Below, one piece after another: positions 45,724 to 54,161 of a stretch of 64,000 nucleotides of DNA. Source of the DNA: Mesobacillus campisalis (GTDB taxonomy: Bacteria; Bacillota; Bacilli; Bacillales; Cytobacillaceae); the NCBI RefSeq assembly GCF_000986785.1, contig NZ_LAYY01000001.1, positions 248,001 through 312,000 on the forward strand. The letters run 5' to 3'. The stretch's first letter is position 1. Each line of letters starts with the position of its first letter. The notes under the pieces were generated by a model, which was not told where the DNA came from, ran no database searches, and saw only the letters and a program-made list of their open reading frames with translations. A program made the position numbers and the translations under genes.

Positions 45724-46926
45724 ATGGTCACAGGGGACAGTGCATATATTAAAAAGATAAACAGGGGTTTGTTATTACAAAAAATCATTGAACATGGTTT
45801 TATATCAAGAGCTGATTTATCAAAGATTACAGGACTGAACAAAGCAACCGTCTCGGTCCAGGTCGCTGATTTGCTGCATGAACAATTAATCTGTGAAACT
45901 CAATTGGAGCATCATTCAGTCGGCAGAAGGCCGATCGCGCTCACCATCAATGAGGACGCGGGTTATGTATTGGGAATCGATCTGGATTATAAATCGATTA
46001 TTTACACCATTTTAAATCTAAAAGGAAAACCGGTTTATGAAAAGGAAGAAACATTGGATAGTGAAGATTATGATCTTATTATTCAAGCGATCATTACCAG
46101 GATTAAAGAATTTCAGCTTCAATATTCACACCTTCCGTACGGTATTGTGAATGCTGTAATTGGAATCCATGGAACAGTAAAAAAACAGGACGGAAGCATC
46201 CGTTTCAACCCAAGATATAGGTGGCTCCAAAAAAATATCAAGGAAGATTTGCAAAAGGAATTAACCATCCCGTTATTTATTGAAAACAATGCGAATTTAT
46301 CTGCCTATGCTGAAAGGGTGTATAAACACCATCATAGCAGTAACCTGCTTACCCTTATTCTGACTTCCGGGATCGGATCGGGGATTATTATTGAGGGGGA
46401 CTTGCAAAGAGGCTTTCACGGATACGCAGGAGAAATGGGCCATATGATCATCTATCCGAATGGCGAACCATGCCGTTGCGGAAACCATGGCTGCTGGGAG
46501 CTCTATGCTTCAGAGCCAAGGTTAATAAGGAAATTAGAGGCAGAACTTCAGGTAACGGACTTGACGATTCCAACCATCCAGGAATACCTGGAAAAAGATC
46601 ACATCATTGTGAAAAGTTATATGGACCGCTATCTGCAATATATCGCAATCGGCCTCAACAATATCATTAACTTATACAATCCCGAAACCATCGTCATCAA
46701 TAGCCAGCTATTAAAGATTTATCCAGGGTCTATACAGAAACTGAAGGGACACCTAATCTCTTCCGTCAGTGAATACGGAGAACTGGTTCTCTCCGACCTT
46801 GGGAACCGTTCCTGTGTGCTAGGTGCCTGCGCCATGGGAATCCAGCATTTCCTGGACGTTGAGGAAATCCAATTATCCATTCCTGAAAAACAACATGATA
46901 CAGCCGAAAGCCCTGTCTGTTTCTGA
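45724..46926 (+). CDS. XylR-like ROK-family repressor
   Basis: A 400-residue regulator. The N-terminal winged helix (ISRADLSKITGLNKATVSVQV) is very close in pattern to Bacillus XylR. The ROK sugar-kinase-like domain follows, with the phosphate motif LGIDLDYKSIIYTI, the ENNANLSAYAE segment, GEMGHM and the zinc-binding CRCGNHGCWE. AAGGAG precedes the ATG. It is divergent from the GPH symporter, and the XylR-type palindrome between the two is its probable operator. XylR itself is expected; a repressor for a related glycoside cannot be excluded because no xylA/xylB lies in the window. Confidence 0.86.
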   Translation: MVTGDSAYIKKINRGLLLQKIIEHGFISRADLSKITGLNKATVSVQVADLLHEQLICETQLEHHSVGRRPIALTINEDAGYVLGIDLDYKSIIYTILNLKGKPVYEKEETLDSEDYDLIIQAIITRIKEFQLQYSHLPYGIVNAVIGIHGTVKKQDGSIRFNPRYRWLQKNIKEDLQKELTIPLFIENNANLSAYAERVYKHHHSSNLLTLILTSGIGSGIIIEGDLQRGFHGYAGEMGHMIIYPNGEPCRCGNHGCWELYASEPRLIRKLEAELQVTDLTIPTIQEYLEKDHIIVKSYMDRYLQYIAIGLNNIINLYNPETIVINSQLLKIYPGSIQKLKGHLISSVSEYGELVLSDLGNRSCVLGACAMGIQHFLDVEEIQLSIPEKQHDTAESPVCF

Positions 46927-46936
46927 CAGGGCTTTT
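46908..46936 (+). terminator. Intrinsic terminator at the end of the ROK gene
   Basis: AAAGCCCTGTC pairs with GACAGGGCTTT, followed by TTTTAT. The ROK stop codon lies inside the loop, and the convergent M20 gene ends one base after the run of T. Confidence 0.85.
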
Positions 46937-48100
46937 TTATAGACTCTCTTTTGATTCCGATAATCTTGTTATTAACTCTTTATAGATATGGAAAAAGGCA
47001 AAGTAGTACTCTTTGTATACATATTCATCTGTTTTGTGCGCCATTTTTGTTTCGCCTGGACCAAACATCATGAATGGGAAGTTTTCATCCTTCCCTCGCA
47101 ATAAATTAGATGCATCCGTCACTCCTGGCGAACCTTTTACCGAAATGTCCAATCCTAAATGTTTTTTACCGAGTTTTTTAGCAAGATCCACCATTTCAGA
47201 CTGTCCTGAGGTGAATACACTTGGCAATGACATCGTCACTTCAACTTGAATATCAGTGCCTTCTTTATTGTATTTGTCAGTTGTTGTGTTGAATAAGTCA
47301 ATCACTTCATCGTTATCAAATTCCGGAATCGTCCGCACGTTGATTTCAGCTACTGCTTTTTCCGGAACTGAGTTTACTTGGTTCCCTGCATTAAAAATCG
47401 TGGTACTCATCACCAATTTGTCCAGAACTTCATTTTTACGATCATCGCCATTCAATTTTTCATCCATATCCAAAAGATATTTCATCAATGGAACAATCGC
47501 GTTGTACCCCTGGTCAGGCATGGAACTGTGTGCGGCTTCACCAATAGAACTTACCCGCAAGTTCAGGGATCCTTTGTGAGAGTATATGATTGTGTCATGG
47601 GAAGGTTCAGCTACCCATAGATAATTCACATCATCCATATAGCCTTCTTCGTATAACTTTTTAGAACCTGCGCCGCCGACTTCTTCGCCAGTCGTTGCCA
47701 TGAAACGGACGGTGCCTTTTTTAAGTTCATTATTTTCCTTGAGTTCAATCATCACTAAAGCAAGATTGATTAAACCTGCCTTCATGTCGTTGGTTCCCCG
47801 TCCGTATAATTTTCCGTCTCGTTCTGTCAATGTGAACGGATTGGAAGTCCACTCGCTTTCATCGCCAGGAGAAACGACATCCATATGACCAGAGATGCCA
47901 ATGACGGGACTTCCGCTTCCAATTTCAGCGACTAAGTTGACGCGAGTGTCAGTAACCGGAACAATTTTGAATTCAATGCCATATTCCGCAAATAAATCCT
48001 TCAAGTAATTGGCCACTTCGATTTCGTTTTCATTAACAGATTTAATCGCGATTATGTCAGATAAGATCTTTATCTTTTCTTCTTCTGTAAAATGTTTCAT
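46937..48100 (-). CDS. M20-family metallopeptidase/deacylase (ArgE/DapE-like)
   Basis: A 387-residue di-zinc hydrolase. Metal-site motifs are GISGHMDVVSPG (HxD), GRGTNDMKAGL (bridging aspartate), MATTGEEVGGAG (catalytic and metal glutamates), a late WVAEPS and a C-terminal histidine in ETKMAHKTDE. The dimerisation domain begins at GSLNLRVSSIGEAAHSSMPD. GGAGGG precedes the ATG. Members remove acyl groups from amino acids or cleave dipeptides; the substrate here is not evident, since ArgE, DapE and peptidases share these motifs. Confidence 0.87.
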   Translation of the reverse strand: MKHFTEEEKIKILSDIIAIKSVNENEIEVANYLKDLFAEYGIEFKIVPVTDTRVNLVAEIGSGSPVIGISGHMDVVSPGDESEWTSNPFTLTERDGKLYGRGTNDMKAGLINLALVMIELKENNELKKGTVRFMATTGEEVGGAGSKKLYEEGYMDDVNYLWVAEPSHDTIIYSHKGSLNLRVSSIGEAAHSSMPDQGYNAIVPLMKYLLDMDEKLNGDDRKNEVLDKLVMSTTIFNAGNQVNSVPEKAVAEINVRTIPEFDNDEVIDLFNTTTDKYNKEGTDIQVEVTMSLPSVFTSGQSEMVDLAKKLGKKHLGLDISVKGSPGVTDASNLLRGKDENFPFMMFGPGETKMAHKTDEYVYKEYYFAFFHIYKELITRLSESKESL

Positions 48101-48158
48101 GCCATATCCCTCCAGAATCTTCTGGCCATCCTTGTATCATGCTCCATTTTTGATTCAT

Positions 48159-48806
48159 TTAACATCCGTCAATCCCGCAGCTCATTCCTTCCATTAATAT
48201 TTGAGGTTTTTGTTTATTCAATTCATCCTTAATGATTTGTTCAAGAGTTTCCTTTGACCGCATCCCGGCAATTTTCGTATCGCCAATCATGAACGTCGGC
48301 ACGGCCGTTATATTTGCTTCTTCATAAGCATGTTTCAATGCTTTTTGATGGGCCTCTTTGTATCTTCTGGTAGTCAAGGCCTCCCTATACTCCTTTTCAT
48401 CCAACCCTATTTCACCAGCCAATTTGGTCAGCACATCGATGCTGCCAATATCCTGCTCTTCCTGAAAAAAGGCACGCAGCATGCGGTCATTGTACTCATT
48501 GCCTTTACCCTTTTCCTTTGCATATTGATATCCCTCGAAAGCCAGATGAGTATATGGCTGGGGAGAAACGTTCGGGAGGACAATCTCAATCCCCATGTTC
48601 TCAGCCATTGGATAAACGGACTGCCTCCAGGTATTTTGCAGGTAATCCCCTTCCGGCTTCAATGTCTCATTCGGATAAGGGCGCAGCTCATAAGGCATCC
48701 ATTCAATTTCGACATCTTTCCCTTTAATTGCTTCTTCAAGTGGTTTTTCTGCCAAGAAACAAAATGGGCACACATAATCTGAATAGACTATTATCTTTAC
48801 GGTCAT
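48159..48806 (-). CDS. FrnE-like DsbA-family oxidoreductase
   Basis: A 215-residue thioredoxin-fold protein without a signal peptide, so it is cytoplasmic. The active site is SDYVCPFCFLAEKPL (CPFC) and the cis-proline loop is ITAVPTFMIGD. The helical insertion carries QPYTHLAFEGYQYAKEKG, as in FrnE/2-hydroxychromene-2-carboxylate isomerase-like proteins. The last residues (MSCGIDGC) form a CX4C pair, as described for Deinococcus FrnE. AAGGAGG precedes the ATG. The likely role is thiol-disulfide exchange under oxidative stress. Confidence 0.85.
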   Translation of the reverse strand: MTVKIIVYSDYVCPFCFLAEKPLEEAIKGKDVEIEWMPYELRPYPNETLKPEGDYLQNTWRQSVYPMAENMGIEIVLPNVSPQPYTHLAFEGYQYAKEKGKGNEYNDRMLRAFFQEEQDIGSIDVLTKLAGEIGLDEKEYREALTTRRYKEAHQKALKHAYEEANITAVPTFMIGDTKIAGMRSKETLEQIIKDELNKQKPQILMEGMSCGIDGC

Positions 48807-48851
48807 GTTTTTATCCTCCTTGATATCATTAGTTGGGAAACAATATACGTG

Positions 48852-48895
48852 TTATTTTACCTATTCTATTTAAATAATAGGTATCAGTAAAATAA
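48852..48895. promoter_or_regulatory. Inverted repeat upstream of the FrnE-like gene
   Basis: Nested arms TACCTATT...AATAGGTA (48858-48883) and the outer TTATTTTAC...GTAAAATAA (48852-48895) form a symmetric AT-rich element about 50-90 bases before the start codon. It could be an operator or a small hairpin. No regulator is assigned. Confidence 0.45.
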
Positions 48896-48945
48896 ATTGT
48901 TTTTCACGTTGTGCTCTCTTTGGGCGCTCTTCCTGGCCGGCGTTG

Positions 48946-49139
48946 AAAAAATAAACGGAAACATTCCGTTTAAATTGGGAAATGCCGATATTTCCTTTAA
49001 AATAAAGGAAGGTTTTCCGGTTATATGATTCGAATTTTTAAATTTTGTCTTATTTAGAGCAGTTAATCGGAATATCTCCGCTTATATCTGCTTCTAAACT
49101 GCATTTTTATAGAATAGGCGGAAATTCTCCGTCTATATG
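48946..49139 (+). repeat. Dispersed intergenic repeat, copy B (~194 bp)
   Basis: Block order matches copy C closely: AAACGGAAACATTCCG, GGGAAATGCCGATATTTCCT, GGAAGGTTTTCCGGTTAT, AGTTAATCGGAATATCTCCG, GGCGGAAATTCTCCGTCTAT. It lies in front of the TRIC gene, which starts 90 bases later, so it may sit in the 5' untranslated region of that gene. Confidence 0.8.
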
Positions 49140-49229
49140 TCTCATGCCTACAGTATTTCATCGACTTCATTGAGAGGTATTGAAATTGAAAGCATGGGGA
49201 AAACTTACTTATTCATTAGGAGGGGTAAG

Positions 49230-49844
49230 ATGGTTTGGGATGTGTTGAATGTGATTGGAACCATTGCTTTCGCGATGAGCGGGGCACTGGTTGCGTTGCA
49301 GGTTAAATATGACATTATTGGAGCCTATGTTCTGGGATTGATTACTGCATTTGGCGGCGGAGCGATTCGAAACCTTTTTACTGGCATTCCGATCATTGAA
49401 TTATGGCAGCAGACTACTCTTTTTATCGTTGCACTTATCACCATAACCATTGTCATTCTTTTGCCAAACAAGGCCGTGAAACTGCTGACGAAATGGAGTT
49501 TTTTTGACTCAATCGGCTTGTCAGCATTTGCTGTACAAGGGGCTATGTATGCACAATCCATGAATTTGCCATTGTTTGCTGTCATGTTTTCAGCTGCGAT
49601 AACGGGGGCAGGCGGAGGAATGGTTCGGGATGTCTTGGCCCAGCAAAGGCCAATCGTTTTACGTCAGGAAGTATATCTGCTGTGGGCGATTTTTGCCGGG
49701 TTTATCATAGGCATGGATTGGTTAACAGAACCCTATCATTTGTATATTGTTTTTGTTATTACTTTAATCATGCGCGGAATCTCGCACCGATTCAACTGGA
49801 GTTTGCCCACCAGGCCGGTTCAAAACCCAAAAGAAGATTTATAA
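49230..49844 (+). CDS. TRIC-type cation channel / UPF0126 membrane protein (YvgT-like)
   Basis: A 204-residue membrane protein with about seven helices arranged as two related halves. Each half carries the glycine-rich hallmark of the family: AFGGGAIRNLFTG and GAGGGMVRDVLAQQRP (GGGxxR(D)). The ATG at 49230 is used because AGGAGGGG lies five bases upstream; the frame is open higher up, through the repeat, without a site. Bacterial homologues are trimeric, mostly potassium-permeable channels; YvgT of B. subtilis has the same length. The hairpin at 49855 terminates it. Confidence 0.87.
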   Translation: MVWDVLNVIGTIAFAMSGALVALQVKYDIIGAYVLGLITAFGGGAIRNLFTGIPIIELWQQTTLFIVALITITIVILLPNKAVKLLTKWSFFDSIGLSAFAVQGAMYAQSMNLPLFAVMFSAAITGAGGGMVRDVLAQQRPIVLRQEVYLLWAIFAGFIIGMDWLTEPYHLYIVFVITLIMRGISHRFNWSLPTRPVQNPKEDL

Positions 49845-49854
49845 CGGCAACCAG

Positions 49855-49883
49855 AAAAAGCTCACATTCGCGTGAGCTTTTTC
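49855..49883 (+). terminator. Intrinsic terminator of the TRIC gene
   Basis: AAAAAGCTCAC pairs with GTGAGCTTTTT around a 5-base loop, followed by CTGACTTATTTT. It lies 12 bases after the stop codon. Confidence 0.82.
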
Positions 49884-49904
49884 TGACTTATTTTGAGGAC
49901 GAAT

Positions 49905-49933
49905 GAAGCAGCAGAACCGTCCCCCTGTTTCAC
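49905..49933 (-). repeat. GGGGACGGTTCT dispersed repeat, left copy
   Basis: Read on the minus strand, GTGAAACAGGGGGACGG continues TTCTGCTGCTTC. It matches, in opposite orientation, the copy at 57294-57321. The amidohydrolase stop codon (TGA) lies inside it, so the repeat supplies the end of that gene. Confidence 0.75.
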
Positions 49934-51252
49934 AGGGCTTTTAATGCCTTTCTTTTGAATCCGCAATCTTGGATGGCTTGGATCAGTTCTTGGCGCAATT
50001 GGGCTAATTCAAAATGGACTAGTTTTTTTTCTGCAACGACTTGCTTTCCAGCGATGAATACGTCTCTTACATTGCCGGCATGAGCAGAGTAAACTAAAGC
50101 GGAATACGGGTCAAAAATAGGAAACATATTGACGGAATCGGTTTCTACTAAAATAAAATCAGCTTGTTTTCCTGCTTCGATTGAGCCAATTTGCTCCTGC
50201 AGACCTAACACCCTGGCTCCCCCCAAGGTGGCCAACCTGACAATTTCTCTCGCTGGAAAAGCACTGCGATCCTGTAAAAAGGTTTTGTGGAAATTGCCAA
50301 ACAATCGCATTTGGGCAAATAAATCAAGGGTGTTTCCGCTGCTTGGGCCATCTGTTCCTAACCCCACCTCTACACCCGCAGCCAACAGGTCCTGGATACG
50401 GGCTACCCCTTTGGCAGATTTTGTGTTGGCACCGATGCAATGTGCCACCTTCACATCATACTTCTTTAGCAATTCTATATCATGATCGGATAAATGAATA
50501 CAATGGACGGCTACGAGTCTTGGGCTCAGCACACCAATCTCTGCTAAAAATTCAATCGGTGTCTGATTCCGTTCTTCACGAAATTTTTTCATTTCAAATT
50601 CCATCTCACTAACGTGAATCATCCATGGCACATGGTACTTTTGAGACAAGGCATCCGCTTGTTGAAGCACTTCAATGGTAGTGGAATAGGGGGCATGCGG
50701 TGCGATAGAAGCGTGAATTCGGTCATGTCCCTGCCACTTCGGCATAAACCGTTCAGCGTATTGCAGTCCCCCCATTGGCTCTTCAACATCTACCGTTATG
50801 GAATCAAGGACGGTTTCGGCCAAAATGGCACGACCATGCATTTCCTCTGCAGCGATTGCCAATTGCTGTTCAAAATAATACATATCAAAAAAAGTTGTCA
50901 CACCGGCTAGCTGCATTTCGGCAATCGCATACCTTCCGCTGGTATAGGCTAATTGTTCATTCATACATTCATTTTCTAATGGAAATAGAAAGCGGTGTAA
51001 ACGATCAGGATAGTCATCGCCTAAAGATCGAAAAGGAATCATGCCAATATGTGTATGTGTATTCACCATACCGGGAATCAAAATAGCTCCTCGGGCATCG
51101 ATGCATTGATCATAGCGGATATCCTCTGGTAAGGAATCCATCCCGCCCACTTCCGATATGGTATTCCCGTCCACTAGCATATAGCCGTTTTGAAATTGTT
51201 CCATCTTCTCATTCATGGTTAAAATCCAGGCATTTTTAACCAATAGTTTCAT
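49930..51252 (-). CDS. Amidohydrolase, deaminase type (TrzA/MtaD/guanine-deaminase-like)
   Basis: A 440-residue cytosine/guanine-deaminase-fold enzyme. Metal ligands: VNTHTHIGMIPFRSL (HxH), a histidine in WMIHVSEMEFEM with the catalytic glutamate, HCIHLSDHD and the aspartate in LGTDGPSSGNTLDL. This set (HxH, HxxE, H, D) is that of the TrzA/MtaD/SsnA-type deaminases of purines, S-adenosylhomocysteine or triazines. I use the ATG at 51252, eight bases after GAGGG and one base after the adenine deaminase stop, so it is coupled to that gene. It ends a guanine-riboswitch operon, so guanine or a modified purine is the favoured substrate (inference). Confidence 0.82.
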   Translation of the reverse strand: MKLLVKNAWILTMNEKMEQFQNGYMLVDGNTISEVGGMDSLPEDIRYDQCIDARGAILIPGMVNTHTHIGMIPFRSLGDDYPDRLHRFLFPLENECMNEQLAYTSGRYAIAEMQLAGVTTFFDMYYFEQQLAIAAEEMHGRAILAETVLDSITVDVEEPMGGLQYAERFMPKWQGHDRIHASIAPHAPYSTTIEVLQQADALSQKYHVPWMIHVSEMEFEMKKFREERNQTPIEFLAEIGVLSPRLVAVHCIHLSDHDIELLKKYDVKVAHCIGANTKSAKGVARIQDLLAAGVEVGLGTDGPSSGNTLDLFAQMRLFGNFHKTFLQDRSAFPAREIVRLATLGGARVLGLQEQIGSIEAGKQADFILVETDSVNMFPIFDPYSALVYSAHAGNVRDVFIAGKQVVAEKKLVHFELAQLRQELIQAIQDCGFKRKALKAL

Positions 51253-51253
51253 C

Positions 51254-52960
51254 TCATTCACCCTCTACCAATGGAATCATTTCTTGTAAACGGACATTCA
51301 TCATCCCTTTGTCTGTAATTTTTATCGCCGGGGATACGGGCAGGGATAACGTCGAAAACGACATAATCTCATTGCTGTTGCGATAGCCTAGCTTAATCAT
51401 GGCTTGCCGTACCTCCTTCAATTGGGCACCCAGTTTCTGGATTGGTGCATCGCTGATAATTCCGCCAACAGGCAACGGACAAACCGCTTCTACCTTTCCA
51501 GCTTCTGCAACAACATATCCGCCTTGCATGTCCAATAATTGCTTTTGTGCCACGACCATATCCTCCATGCTCGTTCCCATCACCATCACATTATGATGAT
51601 CATGGGCCCAGGTGGTTGCGACCGCGCCTTTTTCAGTTAGGGCGTTTTCGACAAATCCGTAGCCTATATCCCCGGTTTTCCCATATCGCTCCATCACCAC
51701 AATCAAGGCTAGTCCGCTATTTTCCCAATCTAGATATCCATCAATCACTTTCATTTCCCGCTTTACATGTTGTGTAAATGTACCCACCTTCGAAATTTGC
51801 ATCGCGTTCACAATAACCTTTTCCGCAGTCTTCACCCTAATATGCAAGTCCTCCGTTGTTAAGGGACGGCATATCAGGGATTGATAAAAATGCTCTGGAA
51901 AACGAGGTTTCTGTTCTGGGTAACGAAAATCATTTCCTTTTTCATGTACTAATTGGCCATTCTTATAGACGGCTGCAATATCCAGGGTTTCAACATCATC
52001 CAACAAAAGAAAATCAGCTTTAAAACCAGGGATAATGGCACCACGGTCCTGGAATCCCATTCGTCTTGCAGGGGTATAAGTAGCGCAGTATAGTGCCTGT
52101 TCTACTGGCATGCCGCATGAAACCGCCAATTTGACGTTTTCATTCAAGTGCCCCTCCAGTAAGTCATCTGCCATCACATCGTCCGTAATGATGGCAACAT
52201 ATTCATAAAATTGGTTCTCAACGATTACTGCGATATTCTCCGGTGTAATCGACTTCTTTTGCAACTCCAGAAACATTCCATTTGTAATCTTCTCATAAAT
52301 GGATTGCGGCGACTGGTGAGTATGATCGGCCGTTAGACCTGCATATAAAAACTTTGCCAGCTCCAAGCCCGACACTCGGGGAATATGGCCTTCTAGTGGC
52401 ATAAAGGGTTTTTCCGTTTGGACCTCCCGCAAAATTTGCCTGATCAATGAATCTGGTTCATTGACAATCCCATTAAAGTTCATTGCTTCCCCAAGTGCGA
52501 TGACTTTCGGGTGCCGCAAGAGCCTTTTCACCTCTTCAACCCCAATGATTCCACCTGTCGTTTCGAGTTCCGGCGTCGTCGAAGGAACAGAAGAAGGAAT
52601 GGCAAAGAATATATCCATCCTGCTTGGTTGTGAAAAGAACACTTCCAAACCTTCCATCCCAAACACATTCGCAATCTCATGGGCATCCGCCACAACGGTT
52701 GTCACTCCATGGGCCAATGCCGTCTCTGAAAAAATCGAAGGGGAAGTCATAGAGCTTTCAATATGCATATGAATATCCATTAAACCCGGGACCAAATATT
52801 GATTTGTTGCATCCACCACTTCTTCAGCCTCCACATGCTCCAATTCGCTGGCCGTCAGATAGTAGATTTTGTCGCCTTTAATGGTTACATGTTTCTTTTC
52901 AAACTTTTTGGTAAACGTGTTAAACACTTGTCCATGGATAATCGCTAAATCGACCTTCAT
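51254..52960 (-). CDS. ade: Adenine deaminase
   Basis: A 568-residue enzyme that converts adenine to hypoxanthine and ammonia. The metal-binding motif MDIHMHIESSMTSPSIF is the signature of AdeC-type adenine deaminases, followed by VVADAHEIANVFG and HTPRVSG-like GHIPRVSGLE with the TADHTH histidines. The C-terminal domain carries ATTWAHDHHNVMVMG. The length is close to B. subtilis AdeC. The gene lies 77 bases after the binding-protein gene and is the fifth gene of the riboswitch operon, so adenine salvage is tied to guanine-level control. Confidence 0.93.
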   Translation of the reverse strand: MKVDLAIIHGQVFNTFTKKFEKKHVTIKGDKIYYLTASELEHVEAEEVVDATNQYLVPGLMDIHMHIESSMTSPSIFSETALAHGVTTVVADAHEIANVFGMEGLEVFFSQPSRMDIFFAIPSSVPSTTPELETTGGIIGVEEVKRLLRHPKVIALGEAMNFNGIVNEPDSLIRQILREVQTEKPFMPLEGHIPRVSGLELAKFLYAGLTADHTHQSPQSIYEKITNGMFLELQKKSITPENIAVIVENQFYEYVAIITDDVMADDLLEGHLNENVKLAVSCGMPVEQALYCATYTPARRMGFQDRGAIIPGFKADFLLLDDVETLDIAAVYKNGQLVHEKGNDFRYPEQKPRFPEHFYQSLICRPLTTEDLHIRVKTAEKVIVNAMQISKVGTFTQHVKREMKVIDGYLDWENSGLALIVVMERYGKTGDIGYGFVENALTEKGAVATTWAHDHHNVMVMGTSMEDMVVAQKQLLDMQGGYVVAEAGKVEAVCPLPVGGIISDAPIQKLGAQLKEVRQAMIKLGYRNSNEIMSFSTLSLPVSPAIKITDKGMMNVRLQEMIPLVEGE

Positions 52961-52998
52961 GTCTTATTCCCCCATCTAAAAAGGTTAAAAAGAAGAAA

Positions 52999-53021
52999 AG
53001 GCCAAGTATCATCCTTAGCCT
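52999..53021 (-). terminator. Weak internal terminator between binding-protein gene and ade
   Basis: On the minus strand AGGCTAAG pairs with CTTGGCCT (one U-G pair) around a 7-base loop and TTTCTTCTTTTT follows. A partial terminator here would lower expression of the two deaminases relative to the transporter. Confidence 0.5.
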
Positions 53022-53037
53022 CTCCTTCCTTGCGTTT

Positions 53038-54087
53038 TTATTTATTCAGAATTCGATTCCACTGGTTAATCCAGGATTCAAGGTTCTGATTCACGAATGC
53101 TGAATCAACCATCTTCGTACGTTCGGCCACTTCACCATATGTTTTATTTTTGGCTGTTTCTTCATCTAATACAACCTCTTTATTGGTTGGAGCTTCATTA
53201 ATAGCCACAGCCGTTTTTTCTTGTACTTCCTGGCTTAATCTCCAGTCAATATATTTATAGGCTATTTCTTTATTTTTAGAGTTTTTGTTGATATTGATTG
53301 TGTTAAAGTTCGCGTATGTTCCAGATTGCGGGACGATATATTCTACATTTGCATTTGATTCCGTAATAATAGGAACAGCAAAGTCACCCACGACAGCTGC
53401 GACAATTTCACCTGATTGGAACATATTCGCTAAATCAGAAGATTTGCTGTAGGTTTTTACAACGTTTGGAGCTAGTTCCGTGATGCCTTTAAAAGCTGCC
53501 TCTCCATTATCTGTTGTAATGTCTACGTTCTGTTGATCACTTGCCAGGTGAAGCATAGCTGGTCCAAAGGTGGATGTGATGTCAGGAATGGAAATTTTCC
53601 CTTTCAGGGATGGATCCCAAAGATCTTCCCATTCGTTGATTTCCATGCCTGCCGCTTCTTTGTTGTAGATAATTCCGATACTGTTCAGCGTGTAGGCAGG
53701 GCCGGAACCATCTGCAGCTAATTTTTTGGCGCTGTCGATCAGGTTTTCCATATTCGGGATATTGGAGCTATCCACTTTTTCAAATAGGTCTGCACCCACT
53801 CCTTCAGCCGCACTGGATTGAGATAATTCAATAACGTCGATCGTGGAGTTTGGATTGCTTTTTAGTTTCGTAAGACGTTCGGAGGTTGTACCGGTTTCCA
53901 GCACGATGTCTACATTGTATTTTTCCTCAAAAGGTTTGAAGACATTTTCCTGCATTTTATCTTCTTCCAAACCAAAAGTGGAAACAATCAAAGTTTGTTG
54001 TTCTTTTGCTGCACTGCCGCCGCCACATGCCGCTAACAGACCGGCTGTTACTAGAGTTAAACCTGCTAAACCTATTCTTTTCTTCAT
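53038..54087 (-). CDS. ABC transporter substrate-binding lipoprotein, PotD-like, candidate purine binder
   Basis: A 349-residue type-II binding protein. Lipoprotein signal with lipobox GLLAAC, then a PotD/SBP_bac_8-type body: TLIVSTFGLEEDKMQENVFKP, VIELSQSSAAEG, LNSIGIIYNKEAAGM, the EWEDLWDPSLKGKISIPD hinge region and AFINSFNN-type helices are absent as expected for a soluble subunit. I set the ATG at 54087 (AAAGGAG upstream). By family it would be called a spermidine/putrescine receptor, but the usual acidic amine pocket cannot be confirmed by eye, and its operon is under a guanine riboswitch with adenine deaminase. A purine or purine derivative is therefore the more likely ligand. Confidence 0.82.
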   Translation of the reverse strand: MKKRIGLAGLTLVTAGLLAACGGGSAAKEQQTLIVSTFGLEEDKMQENVFKPFEEKYNVDIVLETGTTSERLTKLKSNPNSTIDVIELSQSSAAEGVGADLFEKVDSSNIPNMENLIDSAKKLAADGSGPAYTLNSIGIIYNKEAAGMEINEWEDLWDPSLKGKISIPDITSTFGPAMLHLASDQQNVDITTDNGEAAFKGITELAPNVVKTYSKSSDLANMFQSGEIVAAVVGDFAVPIITESNANVEYIVPQSGTYANFNTININKNSKNKEIAYKYIDWRLSQEVQEKTAVAINEAPTNKEVVLDEETAKNKTYGEVAERTKMVDSAFVNQNLESWINQWNRILNK

Positions 54088-54161
54088 TATATTCTCTCCT
54101 TTTGAAAGTTCATGGATTAATATCTTTGATTTTCCGAAGGTACCTTTTTTATAGCCTGCCA

